The notes: generated from the sequence alone by a model not told the origin. Shown: positions 26,955 through 37,422, counted from the first letter of the stretch. The stretch is 64,000 nucleotides of DNA from Microbacterium trichothecenolyticum (GCF_000956465.1 NZ_JYJA01000036.1:226306-290305); one strand, 5' to 3'. Translations and numbers: made by a program.

Positions 26955-27953
26955 ATGGCAGTCCAGCTCGCCCAGATCGCGACCGAGGCAGGAGTCTCCA
27001 TCCCGACGGTGTCGAAGGTGCTCAACTCCCGACCCGATGTGTCCCGAGCCACGCGAGATCGTGTGGCGGCGGTCCTCGAGCGCCACGGCTACGAGATCCG
27101 GATGCGCCCGAGGATGGCGACCGGATTCCTCGACATGCGCGTCGTCAACCTCGACCAGGCATGGTCGGAGGCCGTCGTCCGCGGCGCCGCAGAGGCGGCG
27201 AAGGCGCACGGCAAGGACCTCGTCCTCGCCGTCGAGCCCGACCCGGAGGACTGCGACGAGTGGGTGATGCACGCGCTGGAACGGGGATCCGACGGGTTGC
27301 TGAGCGTGGTCGCGGTGCCGAGCCCCGAGGCGCGTGTGCAGCTCGCGGAGGCGGGCATCCCCCTGGTCGTCGTCGATCCCCTGCACCGGATGCCCGAGGG
27401 GACGTTCTCGATCGCGGCGACGAACTTCCAGGGTGCGTTCGACGCCGCGCAGCATCTCATCGAGCTGGGCCACCGCCGAATCGCGACGATCACCGGTCCC
27501 CTGGACCAGGACAACGGCATCGCCCGGCTCGCCGGCTTCCAGGCGGCGCTGCAGCAGGCGGGGGTTCCCGTGGACGACGGCCTGATCATCCGCACCCAGT
27601 ATGGGATCGACCAGGGCTACGACGCCACGCGGATCCTCCTCACCCGCGACTCCCGGCCGACCGCGATCTTCGCCGCAAGCGACGACAGCGCGCTCGGGGC
27701 CATTCGCGCCCTCCGCGAGGCGGACCTGCGCATCCCCGATGACATGTCGGTGATCGGCTTCGACGATCTCCCGCACTCATCCTGGATCGACCCGCCCCTG
27801 ACCACCATCCGCCAGCCGCTCGCGCAGATGGGCAGCGCCGCGGTCGACGTGATCGTCCGCGTACGCGCCGGCCGTCACCCGCACCCCGCGGCGCGCACCG
27901 AGCTGTCGACGACGCTGGTCGTCCGCTCGTCGACCGCCCCACTGCGAGGCTGA
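26955..27953 (+). CDS. LacI-family transcriptional regulator of the adjacent sugar unit
   Basis: The 332-aa protein has the LacI helix-turn-helix at the N-terminus (QIATEAGVSIPTVSKVLNSR) followed by a periplasmic-binding-protein-like sensor domain with LIELGHRRIATITGP and FAASDDSALGAIRALREADL, and the C-terminal IRQPLAQMGSAAVDVI. It lies divergent from the sugar ABC transporter/GH1 unit, which strongly suggests that it represses that unit and releases it on binding a sugar. A Shine-Dalgarno CCGGAGG lies five bases before the ATG. A further TTTCGGAAA sequence (near 26929-26937) could allow self-control. Confidence 0.94.
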   Translation: MAVQLAQIATEAGVSIPTVSKVLNSRPDVSRATRDRVAAVLERHGYEIRMRPRMATGFLDMRVVNLDQAWSEAVVRGAAEAAKAHGKDLVLAVEPDPEDCDEWVMHALERGSDGLLSVVAVPSPEARVQLAEAGIPLVVVDPLHRMPEGTFSIAATNFQGAFDAAQHLIELGHRRIATITGPLDQDNGIARLAGFQAALQQAGVPVDDGLIIRTQYGIDQGYDATRILLTRDSRPTAIFAASDDSALGAIRALREADLRIPDDMSVIGFDDLPHSSWIDPPLTTIRQPLAQMGSAAVDVIVRVRAGRHPHPAARTELSTTLVVRSSTAPLRG

Positions 27954-27979
27954 CGCGGACCGGTGTCCTGCGGTTGCGG

Positions 27980-28444
27980 TCAGGGCGTTCCCGCGCCGTC
28001 ACCGGGGGTCTCGGCGACGGCGAGGATCGCATCGGCGAACGCCCGCGGCGCCTCGGCGGGCAGGTGATGACCGGCGTGGGGAACCTTGCGGTGCTCGCGC
28101 CAACCGGCGAAGAGGTGGGCGTCGTGGCTGCCGTCGGATGCCGGGAAGTTGCCGTCCGCTGTCCCGTCGAGGGTGATCGTCGGCACGCTGATCGGCGGAA
28201 GCGCGGCGAGCTGCGCCTCGACGTCCGCGTAGGCGTCGGCGCCCTCGGCGAGGCCGAGTCGATGCCGGTAGGAGTGGATCACGACGTCGACGTAGTCGGG
28301 GTTGTCGAACGCACGAGCAGCACGTACCAGCTCCCCTTCGCTGAAGTCCCACTCGGGCGAGTTGCGTCGCCAGATCACGCGGGCGATCTCGCCGTCGAGG
28401 ACGCCGGCGGGGACATGGCGGATCCGCACGTTCGCATCGATCAT
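27980..28444 (-). CDS. Truncated alpha/beta-hydrolase, C-terminal half only; probable gene remnant
   Basis: The 154-aa frame matches the second half of a haloalkane-dehalogenase/epoxide-hydrolase-like alpha/beta hydrolase: RRNSPEWDFSEGE, FDNPDYVDVVIHSYRHRLG, a late acid-containing strand and the catalytic-His region HAGHHLPAEAP. The nucleophile elbow and oxyanion region, which should lie in a 130-140 residue N-terminal half, are absent. The ATG at 28444 has a ribosome site (GAGGAG), so it could still be translated. It seems to be a 5'-deleted remnant rather than an active enzyme. A new function for the fragment cannot be excluded. Confidence 0.55.
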   Translation of the reverse strand: MIDANVRIRHVPAGVLDGEIARVIWRRNSPEWDFSEGELVRAARAFDNPDYVDVVIHSYRHRLGLAEGADAYADVEAQLAALPPISVPTITLDGTADGNFPASDGSHDAHLFAGWREHRKVPHAGHHLPAEAPRAFADAILAVAETPGDGAGTP

Positions 28445-28482
28445 GAGGGACTCCTCGGGAGGGTGGGTCGGGTCCGGTGGGG

Positions 28483-29433
28483 TCAGTCGCGGGCGAACGC
28501 CTTGCGGAGCGTGTGGATCGCCTGGTCGATCGCGGCGGTCGTCGCGGCCGACGGGCGCAGCGGGTTGAGCATCATGAAGTCGTGGATGGTGGCGTCGTAG
28601 CGCACGAGCGTCGTCGACACGCCCGCTTCGATGAGCTTGCGACCGTAGGCTTCGCCCTCGTCGCGCAGCACGTCGTTCTCGTCGACGATCAGCAGAGTCT
28701 CGGGCAGCCCCTTGAGCTCGTCGGCGGGCGCCTGAAGCGGTGACGCGGTCACGTCGCTGCGCTTGTGCACGTCGGGGAGGTAGTTGTCCCAGAACCACGC
28801 CATCGCGTCGGCACGCAGGTGGAAGCCCTCCGCGAACTCGCGATAGCTGGGGGTGTCCTGCCGCGCGTCGGTGACCGGGTAGTACAGCGACTGGTGGATG
28901 AATCTGACATCGCCGCGCTTCTTCGCGAGGATCGCGAGCACCGCCGCCATGTTGCCGCCGACAGAATCTCCGGCGACGGCCAGGCGCGCAGCATCCAGTC
29001 CCTTCTGCCTACCGTTGTCCATGATCCACCGGGCGGTCGCGTACGCCTGTTCGACGGCGACGGGATGCTGCGCCTCAGGCGAACGCGTGTACTCGACGAA
29101 CACGATCGCAGCGCGGGCGCCCGTGGCGAGGTCGCGCACCAGGCGGTCGTGGGTGCCCGCGTTGCCCAGAACCCAGCCGCCGCCGTGGACGTAGAGCACC
29201 ACGGGAAGCAACCCCGTCGTGCCGGCCGGCTTGACGATCCGGACCCTGACGTCGCCGACAGCAGCCGGCACGGTGATCCACTCGTCCTCGACATCGGGAA
29301 GCTCGACCGGCCCCGACTGCACGTCGTCGAGCAGCTTTCGGGCGCCGTCGACGCCGCGTTCGACGAGGGTGGGCGGAGCTGCCGCCGCCTCTGCGAACGC
29401 GCGTGCCTCCGGTTGCAGGATGTGTTCGGTCAT
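28483..29433 (-). CDS. Alpha/beta hydrolase, hormone-sensitive-lipase type (alpha/beta hydrolase fold-3)
   Basis: The 316-aa protein carries the oxyanion motif HGGGW, the nucleophile elbow GDSVGG and a late DENDVLRDEGEAYGRKL acid loop with His in TIHDF, the full catalytic set of HSL-type esterases. No signal peptide is seen, so it acts inside the cell on small esters. The ATG at 29433 (MTEHILQPEARAF) is chosen because this opening is familiar for the family; a GTG 66 bases further upstream is in frame but lacks a ribosome site. It lies 38 bases upstream of the truncated hydrolase. Confidence 0.85.
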   Translation of the reverse strand: MTEHILQPEARAFAEAAAAPPTLVERGVDGARKLLDDVQSGPVELPDVEDEWITVPAAVGDVRVRIVKPAGTTGLLPVVLYVHGGGWVLGNAGTHDRLVRDLATGARAAIVFVEYTRSPEAQHPVAVEQAYATARWIMDNGRQKGLDAARLAVAGDSVGGNMAAVLAILAKKRGDVRFIHQSLYYPVTDARQDTPSYREFAEGFHLRADAMAWFWDNYLPDVHKRSDVTASPLQAPADELKGLPETLLIVDENDVLRDEGEAYGRKLIEAGVSTTLVRYDATIHDFMMLNPLRPSAATTAAIDQAIHTLRKAFARD

Positions 29434-29603
29434 GTCGCAGGCCAATCTGTGTGTGGTGATCGGTTCGTCGGATCCGCCGGCATTCACCGGCTTGAACACA
29501 AAGACCGGGCAGAGCGCGCAGTTGTGACAACCGCACGGCGATCAGCGTTCCGCGGGATGCCGGCGTCACAGATCACATCGCTGCACGAGGATCGGGCGGG
29601 CTG

Positions 29604-29639
29604 AAAAACACGAAAGCCCGCGGAAACCGCGGGCTTTCG
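29604..29639 (-). terminator. Rho-independent terminator of nrdHIEF
   Basis: A perfect 13-bp stem (29611-29623 with 29627-29639) encloses the loop AAA. In the minus direction it is followed by TGTTTTT. It lies twelve bases beyond the nrdF stop and ends the ribonucleotide reductase transcript. Confidence 0.9.
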
Positions 29640-29651
29640 ATGGTTCGGGTC

Positions 29652-30659
<1,008 letters not shown>

Positions 30660-32810
30660 TCAGAGCGTGCAGCTGACGCACTCGCTCATGTCGGTCCCCT
30701 CCAGCGCCATCTGGCGGAGGCGGATGTAGTAGATCGTCTTGATGCCCTTGCGCCAGGCGTAGATCTGGGCCTTGTTGATGTCGCGCGTGGTCGCGGTGTC
30801 CTTGAAGAACAGCGTGAGCGACAGGCCCTGGTCGACGTGCTGCGTGGCGGCGGCGTACGTGTCGATGACCTTCTCGTAGCCGATCTCGTACGCGTCCTGG
30901 TAGTACTCCAGGTTGTCGTTCGTCATGAACGCCGCCGGGTAGTAGACGCGGCCGAGCTTGCCTTCCTTGCGGATCTCGATCTTCGCGGCGATCGGGTGGA
31001 TCGACGACGTCGAGTTGTTGATGTACGAGATCGAGCCGGTCGGCGGCACCGCCTGCAGGTTCTGGTTGTAGATGCCGTGCTGCTGGATGGAGGCCTTGAG
31101 GGCGCGCCAGTCGTCCTGCGTGGGGATGTGGTGGCCGGCGAACATCTCGGCGACCTTGGCCGTCGCGGGAACCCACTCCTGCTCGATGTACTTGTCGAAG
31201 AACTCGCCCGACGCGTAGGTGGAGTCCTCGAACCCGTCGAAGGTCTCGCCGCGCTCGATCGCGATCCTGTTCGACGCGGTCAGCGCGTGGAACAGCACCG
31301 AGTAGAAGTAGATGTTCGTGAAGTCGACGCCCTCTTCCGACCCGTAGTAGACGTGCTCGCGGGCGAGGTAGCCGTGCAGGTTCATCTGGCCGAGACCGAT
31401 CGCGTGCGACCGGTCGTTGCCGTCCTCGATCGAGCGGACCGAGGCGATGTGGCTCTGCTGGCTGACCGCCGTGAGGGCACGGATGCTGGTGTCCACGGTC
31501 TTCGCGAGGTCGCCGCCGTCCATCGCCAGGGCGATGTTGAGCGAGCCCAGGTTGCACGAGATGTCCTTGCCGATCTGGGCGTAGGACAGGTCCTCGTTGT
31601 ACGTGGTGGGCGTGTTCACCTGCAGGATCTCGGAGCACAGGTTGGACATGTTGATCCGGCCCTTGATCGGGTTGGCCTTGTTCACCGTGTCCTCGAACAT
31701 GATGTACGGGTAGCCCGACTCGAACTGGATCTCGGCGAGGGTCTGGAAGAACTCGCGCGCGTTGATCTTCGTCTTCTTGATGCGCGGGTCGTCGACCATC
31801 TCGCGGTACTTCTCGCTGACCGAGATGTCGCCGAACGGCACGCCGTAGACGCGCTCGACGTCGTACGGGGAGAACAGGTACATGTCCTCGCCGTTCTTCG
31901 CGAGCTCGAACGTGATGTCGGGGACGACGACGCCCAGCGACAGCGTCTTGATGCGGATCTTCTCGTCGGCGTTCTCGCGCTTGGTGTCGAGGAACTTCAT
32001 GATGTCGGGGTGGTGGGCGTTGAGGTACACCGCACCCGCACCCTGACGCGCGCCGAGCTGGTTGGCGTACGAGAAGGAGTCTTCGAGGAGCTTCATCACG
32101 GGGATGATGCCGCTGGACTGGTTCTCGATCTGCTTGATCGGCGCACCCGCCTCGCGGATGTTCGACAGCAGCAGCGCCACGCCGCCGCCGCGCTTGGACA
32201 GCTGCAGCGACGAGTTGATGCCGCGCGAGATCGACTCCATGTTGTCTTCGATGCGCAGCAGGAAGCACGAGACGAGCTCGCCGCGCTGCGCCTTGCCGGC
32301 GTTGAGGAACGTCGGCGTCGCAGGCTGGAAGCGCCCCGAGAGGATCTCGTCGACGAGGTTGGTGGCCAGCAGCTCGTCGCCGTCGGCGAGGGCGAGCGCG
32401 GTCATGACGACGCGGTCCTCGAAGCGCTCGAGGTAGCGCTTGCCGTCGAAGGTCTTGAGCGTGTAGCTCGTGTAGTACTTGAACGCGCCGAGGAACGTCT
32501 CGAAGCGGAACTTCTTGCCGTACGCGAAGTCGTTGAGCTGCTGGATGAACGCGAACGAGTACCTCTCGAGCACGGCGGGCTCGTAGTACTCCTTCTCGAC
32601 CAGGTAATCGAGACGCTCCTTGAGGGAGTGGAAGAACACCGTGTTCTGGTTCACGTGCTGCAGGAAGTACTCCCGCGCAGCGCGCTTGTCGGCGTCGAAC
32701 TGGATCTTGCCGTCCGCGTCGTACAGGTTGAGCATCGCGTTGAGGGCGTGGTAGTCCATGCCCTCGAAGCGTGCCTGCGTCTTGAAGTCGGTCTCCGTCA
32801 GAGTTCCCAC
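30660..32810 (-). CDS. nrdE: Class Ib ribonucleotide reductase large subunit NrdE
   Basis: The 716-aa catalytic subunit reduces ribonucleoside diphosphates. Visible are the active-site cysteines ([18 protein letters not shown]), the [15 protein letters not shown] segment, [19 protein letters not shown] and the redox-active C-terminal CVSC pair at 711-714 that NrdH reduces. It lacks an N-terminal ATP cone, as usual for class Ib. The GTG at 32810 overlaps the nrdI end by 13 bases; a later Met at residue 18 is possible but would trim conserved sequence. Confidence 0.96.
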   Translation of the reverse strand: MGTLTETDFKTQARFEGMDYHALNAMLNLYDADGKIQFDADKRAAREYFLQHVNQNTVFFHSLKERLDYLVEKEYYEPAVLERYSFAFIQQLNDFAYGKKFRFETFLGAFKYYTSYTLKTFDGKRYLERFEDRVVMTALALADGDELLATNLVDEILSGRFQPATPTFLNAGKAQRGELVSCFLLRIEDNMESISRGINSSLQLSKRGGGVALLLSNIREAGAPIKQIENQSSGIIPVMKLLEDSFSYANQLGARQGAGAVYLNAHHPDIMKFLDTKRENADEKIRIKTLSLGVVVPDITFELAKNGEDMYLFSPYDVERVYGVPFGDISVSEKYREMVDDPRIKKTKINAREFFQTLAEIQFESGYPYIMFEDTVNKANPIKGRINMSNLCSEILQVNTPTTYNEDLSYAQIGKDISCNLGSLNIALAMDGGDLAKTVDTSIRALTAVSQQSHIASVRSIEDGNDRSHAIGLGQMNLHGYLAREHVYYGSEEGVDFTNIYFYSVLFHALTASNRIAIERGETFDGFEDSTYASGEFFDKYIEQEWVPATAKVAEMFAGHHIPTQDDWRALKASIQQHGIYNQNLQAVPPTGSISYINNSTSSIHPIAAKIEIRKEGKLGRVYYPAAFMTNDNLEYYQDAYEIGYEKVIDTYAAATQHVDQGLSLTLFFKDTATTRDINKAQIYAWRKGIKTIYYIRLRQMALEGTDMSECVSCTL

Positions 32811-33244
32811 CAGCGTTCCAATCCCGCGCTCACGCGTTCCACATCTTCAGGCGTGCCGAATACCTCTAGCCGGTACAAGTGCGGCACGTGACACTTGCGG
32901 CTGATGATGTCGCCGGCGACGCAGAAATGCTCGCCGAAGTTGGTGTTCCCCGCGGAGATGACTCCCCGGATGAGGCTCCGATTGCGCTCGTCGTTGAGGA
33001 AGCGGATGACCTGCTTCGGAACAGCGCCCTTCTCGACTCCCCTGCCCTGGCCTCCGCCATAGGTGGGTGTCACGAGGACGTACGGCTCGTCGACCACGAG
33101 CGCCGGATCCGTGGGGTGAAGCGGGATCCGGACCGCTCGAGCGCCGAGTTTCTCGATGAAGCGTGCGGTGTTGCCCGACACGCTCGAGAAGTAGACCAGC
33201 AGTGGCGCGTCCGTCGCGACGCGCTGCGTCACGACCGCCGACAT
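32798..33244 (-). CDS. nrdI: Flavodoxin-like ribonucleotide reductase activator NrdI
   Basis: The 148-aa flavoprotein has the FMN loop [17 protein letters not shown] and [15 protein letters not shown], then [19 protein letters not shown], all typical of NrdI. It supplies the oxidant that builds the Mn(III)2-tyrosyl radical of NrdF. The ATG at 33244 lies one base after the nrdH stop; much longer in-frame readings would run through nrdH and have no merit. Confidence 0.95.
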   Translation of the reverse strand: MSAVVTQRVATDAPLLVYFSSVSGNTARFIEKLGARAVRIPLHPTDPALVVDEPYVLVTPTYGGGQGRGVEKGAVPKQVIRFLNDERNRSLIRGVISAGNTNFGEHFCVAGDIISRKCHVPHLYRLEVFGTPEDVERVSAGLERWWEL

Positions 33245-33245
33245 G

Positions 33246-33479
33246 TCAGGCCAGACGCGAGGCGAGCTCGTCGATCTTGTCGGGACGGAAGCCCGACCAG
33301 TGGTCCTCATCGGTGATGACGACCGGCGCCTGGAGGTAGCCCAGCGCCTTGACCTGCTCGAGGGCCGTGGGGTCCTCCGAGAGGTCGTGGATTTCGTACT
33401 CGATCCCCTTGGAGTCGAGTGCTCGATACGTCGCCGTGCACTGCACGCACGCGGGCTTCGTGTAAACCGTGATCGCCAT
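33246..33479 (-). CDS. nrdH: Glutaredoxin-like electron donor NrdH
   Basis: The 77-aa protein has the redox motif CVQC at the end of the first strand and the NrdH C-terminal [17 protein letters not shown]. It passes electrons from thioredoxin reductase to NrdE. It is the first gene of the operon, with a purine-rich ribosome site (GAGGAGACGG) upstream. The NrdR-like boxes at 33556-33603 lie upstream. Confidence 0.96.
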   Translation of the reverse strand: MAITVYTKPACVQCTATYRALDSKGIEYEIHDLSEDPTALEQVKALGYLQAPVVITDEDHWSGFRPDKIDELASRLA

Positions 33480-33555
33480 GTCGATTCCGTCTCCTCAGTG
33501 CTTCCCCCGGTGGCATCCGGTGCTCTTTCCCGGTAGTCCCCCCACCGGGAGTCCA

Positions 33556-33603
33556 ATACTACATATGGGTACCGACATTCGATAGCACCACAAGGGCTAG
33601 TAG
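33556..33603 (-). promoter_or_regulatory. Candidate tandem NrdR boxes upstream of nrdHIEF
   Basis: Two imperfect 16-mers start at 33556 (ATACTACATATGGGTA) and 33588 (CCACAAGGGCTAGTAG), 32 bases apart, about the three-turn spacing typical of NrdR sites. By eye they match the NrdR consensus (ACACTATATATWGTGT style) at about 10 and 8 of 16 positions. A TAGTAT (-10 like, minus strand, 33556-33561) lies inside the first. The matches are weak, so this is a tentative call. Confidence 0.35.
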
Positions 33604-33649
33604 TTACATCGGTGTGATTTTCCACCGTTCTCCCCATGTACAACACAGG

Positions 33650-33784
33650 TTGTCCACGGATTCATCCACAGCCGACAAGGTCTGGAAAAGGCCAGGATCA
33701 CGGGGCTTTCGAACGCCACGGCCGCATCCGTCCACAGGGTGCAGGCTAGCCAGCGCCTCCGACATCGGATCCGCCTGTGGACAA
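33650..33784. promoter_or_regulatory. Cluster of four DnaA-box-like 9-mers
   Basis: TTGTCCACG at 33650-33658, TCATCCACA at 33662-33670 and CCGTCCACA at 33728-33736 lie on the plus strand; TTGTCCACA, an exact actinobacterial DnaA box, lies on the minus strand at 33776-33784. The gene-free stretch 33480-33883 therefore holds, from left to right, the nrdH leader, NrdR-like boxes, this cluster and the promoter of the MFS gene. Short open frames on both strands in it have no start signals. DnaA control of nrd genes is known in E. coli; here it is inferred. Confidence 0.5.
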
Positions 33785-33871
33785 CGCTCCCGGCGTGTCG
33801 CGGGCGTGTCGCGCACGGGTGTGCTTCGAGGTCGTCGTCGGGGCCGTGCGAGGACATCCCCGGGCGTGCCG

Positions 33872-33877
33872 TAACGT
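33872..33877 (+). promoter_or_regulatory. -10 element of a leaderless promoter for the MFS gene
   Basis: TAACGT is followed by six bases and the GTG start at 33884, the spacing expected if transcription begins at the start codon. There is no ribosome site. Confidence 0.5.
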
Positions 33878-33883
33878 TGTCGG

Positions 33884-35092
33884 GTGGCCGGCTACCGGGA
33901 ACTTCTGCGCACCCCCGGGGTGGCCCGCATCATCGCGGCGCAGCTGACCGCGCGCTTCCCGAACGGGATGATCAGCCTCGTGATCCTCCTGCACATCGAG
34001 GGGATCACCGGCTCGTACGGCGCCGCCGGCATCGTCCTCGCGGCGGTGTCGATCGGCCAGGCGCTCGCCGGTCCTGTCACGAGCCGCTGGATGGGCCGCT
34101 GGGGCATGCGCCGAGTGCTGACCCTCACCACCGTCGTGGCCGCGGCATCCCTCACGGCGATCGCACTCCTCGTCGTCCCGGTGCCGGTGTACATCGTCCT
34201 CGGGTTCATCGCGGGCGCCGCCACACCGCCGATCGTCGCGGCGGTGCGCACGATCTACGCCAAGATGGTCAACTCCACGCAACTGACGGCGCTGTACTCC
34301 CTGGACGCCTCGCTGCAGGAGTTCATCTGGATCCTCGCCCCGGTGCTCATCACCTTCGTGGCGACGCAGGCCGGCACCGTCGTGGGTCTCATGCTGGTCG
34401 TCGTGATCCTGGTGGCCGGTGGCGCCTGGTTCATCCTCTCGCCCGAGGTCGGGCGCGTGCGCATCCCGCGCAGCAAGCGCTCCTTCGGCACCGTGCTCAC
34501 CCGTCCGCCGATCCTGCTCGCGACCGTGATCGGGTTCCTTCTCATCGGCTCGTTCGCGGCCGTCGAGGCGAGCGTCGTGGCGACCTTCGATCACGGCGGA
34601 CTCGAGGCGGGACTCGTGCTCGCCGTGTTCTCGATCGGCAGCCTGGCCGGCGGGCTCACCTTCGGGCACCTGCCGATGGGCCGCTGGGCCATGGCGCGTC
34701 GCCTGACGGTCGTGGCCATCGGGCTCGCGCTCACCGCACTGTGGGTCAACGTGTGGTGGATCGGCGCCACGCTGTTCGTCGCCGGCATCGGCATCGCGCC
34801 GGCACTGGCCGTGCTGTCGGCCGTGACCACCGCGAGCGTCAAGTTCAGCGACACCGCCGAGGCGTTCGGCTGGGTCGGCACGGGTCAGCTCATCGGCGCC
34901 GCCGCGGGCTCGGCCGTCGCCGGCATCCTCATCGACGGCCCGGGCGGCGTGACGGCCGCGTACACCTCCGCCGCCGCGTTCTGCGCGCTGGGACTCCTCG
35001 TCGCGATCGTGTTCGCGCGGGGCCTTCCCGACTTGCGCGTGCGCGGCGCGAGCCCGATCCCCGACACCGAGCCGGTCACGACGATCGGCTGA
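33884..35092 (+). CDS. MFS transporter
   Basis: The 402-aa protein has about twelve hydrophobic segments in two halves, with SRWMGRWGMRRVL at the loop between helices 2 and 3 as the usual MFS signature. It lacks motifs that would tell the substrate; the shape resembles small drug or sugar efflux permeases of actinobacteria. It starts at a GTG with no ribosome site and a TAACGT element placed for leaderless translation. No operon partner lies downstream on the same strand. Confidence 0.85.
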   Translation: MAGYRELLRTPGVARIIAAQLTARFPNGMISLVILLHIEGITGSYGAAGIVLAAVSIGQALAGPVTSRWMGRWGMRRVLTLTTVVAAASLTAIALLVVPVPVYIVLGFIAGAATPPIVAAVRTIYAKMVNSTQLTALYSLDASLQEFIWILAPVLITFVATQAGTVVGLMLVVVILVAGGAWFILSPEVGRVRIPRSKRSFGTVLTRPPILLATVIGFLLIGSFAAVEASVVATFDHGGLEAGLVLAVFSIGSLAGGLTFGHLPMGRWAMARRLTVVAIGLALTALWVNVWWIGATLFVAGIGIAPALAVLSAVTTASVKFSDTAEAFGWVGTGQLIGAAAGSAVAGILIDGPGGVTAAYTSAAAFCALGLLVAIVFARGLPDLRVRGASPIPDTEPVTTIG

Positions 35093-35142
35093 GCCGACCC
35101 GACGTGCGCAGCGCCCTCACGATCGGCGTGCAGGCGCCCGGG

Positions 35143-35547
35143 TCACGCGAGACGACGGAGCATCTCCAGCAGGGCGAGGGCGTAGGCATCGGCGGGCTCG
35201 GGATGCTCGAACACTTGCCGCTCGCCGCCGAGCACGATCTCGACCTCGTGGTTGTCGGGCAGGCGCCGCAGCGACCGGAAGGCACCGCGCAGCATTTCGC
35301 GAAGCTGGTGCTCGTAGGGCAGCCACAGCGCGTCCTCGAGGGCGACCGAATCCAGCGCCCACTCGGTCGTGCCGTTGAAGGCGAGGATGCGCCCGGTCGA
35401 GTACTCGCGCGGCTCGATGGTCATCTCGCTGACGGTGAAGACGTCGGCCTCGAACTCCGGCTCGTCGAGCTGGAAGCGGTCGCCCGAGTGCGGGTGCCAC
35501 ACCAGGCCCGCCTCGCGCAGCGCCAAGGCCAATTCCGTCGAGATCAT
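35143..35547 (-). CDS. Conserved protein of 134 aa, function unknown
   Basis: The protein has no signal peptide and no membrane segment. It holds HPHSGDRFQLDEPEFEADVF, FNGTTEWALDSV and PDNHEVEIVLGGERQV, which look like a small alpha/beta domain. I recall similar proteins in Microbacteriaceae without an assigned role. The ATG at 35547 has GGAGG six bases upstream and is preferred to an in-frame ATG 18 bases earlier. Confidence 0.7.
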   Translation of the reverse strand: MISTELALALREAGLVWHPHSGDRFQLDEPEFEADVFTVSEMTIEPREYSTGRILAFNGTTEWALDSVALEDALWLPYEHQLREMLRGAFRSLRRLPDNHEVEIVLGGERQVFEHPEPADAYALALLEMLRRLA

Positions 35548-35600
35548 GCCAACCTCCGCTCCCATCCTGCCGTGCGCACGGGCGCACAGGGCCGCGCTCC

Positions 35601-35606
35601 TAGGCT
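35601..35606 (+). promoter_or_regulatory. -10 element of a leaderless promoter for the alpha/beta hydrolase gene
   Basis: TAGGCT stands six bases before the ATG at 35613, and no ribosome site lies between. Confidence 0.5.
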
Positions 35607-35612
35607 GAGCGT

Positions 35613-36371
35613 ATGCCTACCGCCGTCACTCTCCCCCGCGTCTCGTGGGGCTCGGCCTCGGCCGGGCATCGCGCTCTGCTCATCCACGGCCTCGGGTCGA
35701 ACGGCGCGCTGATGTGGCGCTACGGCTCCGCCCTCGCAGATGCCGGATGGCAGGCGGATGCCGTCGACCTGCGCGGGCACGGGACGGCTCCACGCACGCT
35801 CGACTACACCTTGGCGGCCTACGCCGCGGACGTCTCCGAGACCCGCCCTGCCCACGACAGGTCGTGGGACCTCGTGATCGGGCACTCGCTCGGGGGTGCG
35901 GCATCCGTTCTCGCCGCCGCGGCGGATGCGTCGTGGACGCGCCGCCTCGTGCTCATCGACCCCGCGATCGCGCTCACCGACCACGATCGCGACATCGTGC
36001 GCGACAGTCAGACCCGCTCGTTCGACGACCCGTCGCAGGCGGCTGTTCGGGCGGAGCACCCGCACTGGCATCCGCAGGACATCGAGCTGAAGGCCCTGTC
36101 GGCGCAGCAGGCGAGCCGCTGGGCCGTGGAGCAGACGAGCGCTCAGAACTCGGACTGGGACGTCACGGATGCGGCGCTTCGCATCGCGGTGCCGACCCAT
36201 GTGATCGCGTCCGATCCGGGCGTGTACTCGATCTTCCGCGGCAAGCCGGCGGAGGCCGCGGTGGCACCCAACCCGAACTTCACGGTGTCGGTCGTCGCCG
36301 ACGCGGGCCACTCCCCACACCGCGATCAGCCGGAGGCGACGATCCAGGCGCTGTTCGCCGCACTCGCGTGA
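35613..36371 (+). CDS. Alpha/beta hydrolase
   Basis: The 252-aa protein has the alpha/beta-hydrolase order: LLIHGLGSNG oxyanion loop, DLRGHGTAP, nucleophile elbow GHSLGG, and catalytic His in DAGHSPHRDQPEA near the end. No signal peptide, so cytoplasmic. The substrate cannot be read from the sequence. It appears to be a single gene with its own leaderless start and ends against the DUF389 gene on the other strand. Confidence 0.88.
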   Translation: MPTAVTLPRVSWGSASAGHRALLIHGLGSNGALMWRYGSALADAGWQADAVDLRGHGTAPRTLDYTLAAYAADVSETRPAHDRSWDLVIGHSLGGAASVLAAAADASWTRRLVLIDPAIALTDHDRDIVRDSQTRSFDDPSQAAVRAEHPHWHPQDIELKALSAQQASRWAVEQTSAQNSDWDVTDAALRIAVPTHVIASDPGVYSIFRGKPAEAAVAPNPNFTVSVVADAGHSPHRDQPEATIQALFAALA

Positions 36372-36386
36372 GCCCGGCGAGCGGGC

Positions 36387-37394
36387 TCACTGCACCGTGA
36401 TCTCGACGCCCTGGCCGACGTCCACGATCACACCGACGAAAGACGGCAGCACGCTCGCGAGCTCTTCGCGCAGGTCGTCGACCGGCGGGGTCTGACCGTC
36501 GTCGGTCGTGACCGCGACGGTTCCGGTCGCGCCCGACCAGTCCACGCCGTACACCCGAGCGCCGTCGTCGGCGCTGAGCCAGTCGGTCGCGGCGTCCTGG
36601 ATGACCACCGACCACCGCGCCAGCGCCACGGACACCACGGAGTTCACGGCGAGCGGCACGGTGACGACCACCGCGAGCACCGTGACGATCACATAGGCGC
36701 GGCGCCGGTTGGCGACAGGCGACGAGCCGGGGTCGCGTGCGTACCCGGCGAGGGTGAAGACGATGCTGCCGGCGATCACGAGGGCGACGACATTGGAGAG
36801 GAACAGCCACAGCGCACCGAGCGCGTCGTTCCAGAGTCCCTGCCCCGCGCAGACGCCGACGACCCCCAGGGGCGGCACGAGCGAGATCGCGATCGCGACG
36901 CCGGGGAGGACGGCGCTGAGGTCCTTGCGGCACATCGCGAAGCCGCCCGCGAAGCCGGTGGCGAGCGCCGCCACGAGATCCATGAAGCTCGGCGAGGTGC
37001 GGCCGAGCACCTGCGAGTTGGTCTCGAGGCTCTCTGGCGTCGCGACGAACAGCGAGAACGCCAGGCCCAGCACGATCACGATGACCAGCCCGAGCAGCAC
37101 CCACATGATCGACCGCACCACGATGCTGAGGTGCCCGGTGACGATGCCGAGCCCTATCGCGAGGATCGGTGTGCCGAGCGGCGCGATGATCATCGCGCCG
37201 ATGACCGTCGCGGTGGAGTCGGTCAGCACACCGGCGATCGCGATGATTCCGGCCAGGGTCAGCATGATGAGGAACCCGCTGCGTTTGCCGGCGCGGTCGC
37301 CGGAGCCGAGGTCGAGCGCCTCCGTCACCTCCGCCGCCGTCTGCCGCTGCGTCGGCGGGATGAGCGCCTGGAGCATCCCCGAGAGCGTCGCCAT
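36387..37394 (-). CDS. DUF389 family membrane protein
   Basis: The 335-aa protein has six to eight hydrophobic segments with the DUF389 core DSTATVIGAMIIAPLGTPIL and GFAGGFAMCRKDLSAVLPGV followed by AIAISLVPPLGVVG. The last 80 residues are a soluble tail (TDDGQTPPVDDLREELAS). The function of DUF389 proteins is not established. The ATG at 37394 faces the acyl-CoA dehydrogenase gene with only 28 bases between starts. Confidence 0.88.
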   Translation of the reverse strand: MATLSGMLQALIPPTQRQTAAEVTEALDLGSGDRAGKRSGFLIMLTLAGIIAIAGVLTDSTATVIGAMIIAPLGTPILAIGLGIVTGHLSIVVRSIMWVLLGLVIVIVLGLAFSLFVATPESLETNSQVLGRTSPSFMDLVAALATGFAGGFAMCRKDLSAVLPGVAIAISLVPPLGVVGVCAGQGLWNDALGALWLFLSNVVALVIAGSIVFTLAGYARDPGSSPVANRRRAYVIVTVLAVVVTVPLAVNSVVSVALARWSVVIQDAATDWLSADDGARVYGVDWSGATGTVAVTTDDGQTPPVDDLREELASVLPSFVGVIVDVGQGVEITVQ

Positions 37395-37422
37395 GCGCAC
37401 ATCATCGCGCAAGAATGGCGTG

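Noticed and set aside
27980..29433. One frameshifted hydrolase made of the two adjacent minus-strand genes
   Set aside because: The upstream gene has a complete catalytic set of the HSL type, and the fragment belongs to a different hydrolase subfamily with its own ribosome site.
33597..33874. Short open frames on both strands between nrdH and the MFS gene
   Set aside because: They have no ribosome site or recognised protein sequence, and the region is better explained by DnaA-box-like and promoter elements.
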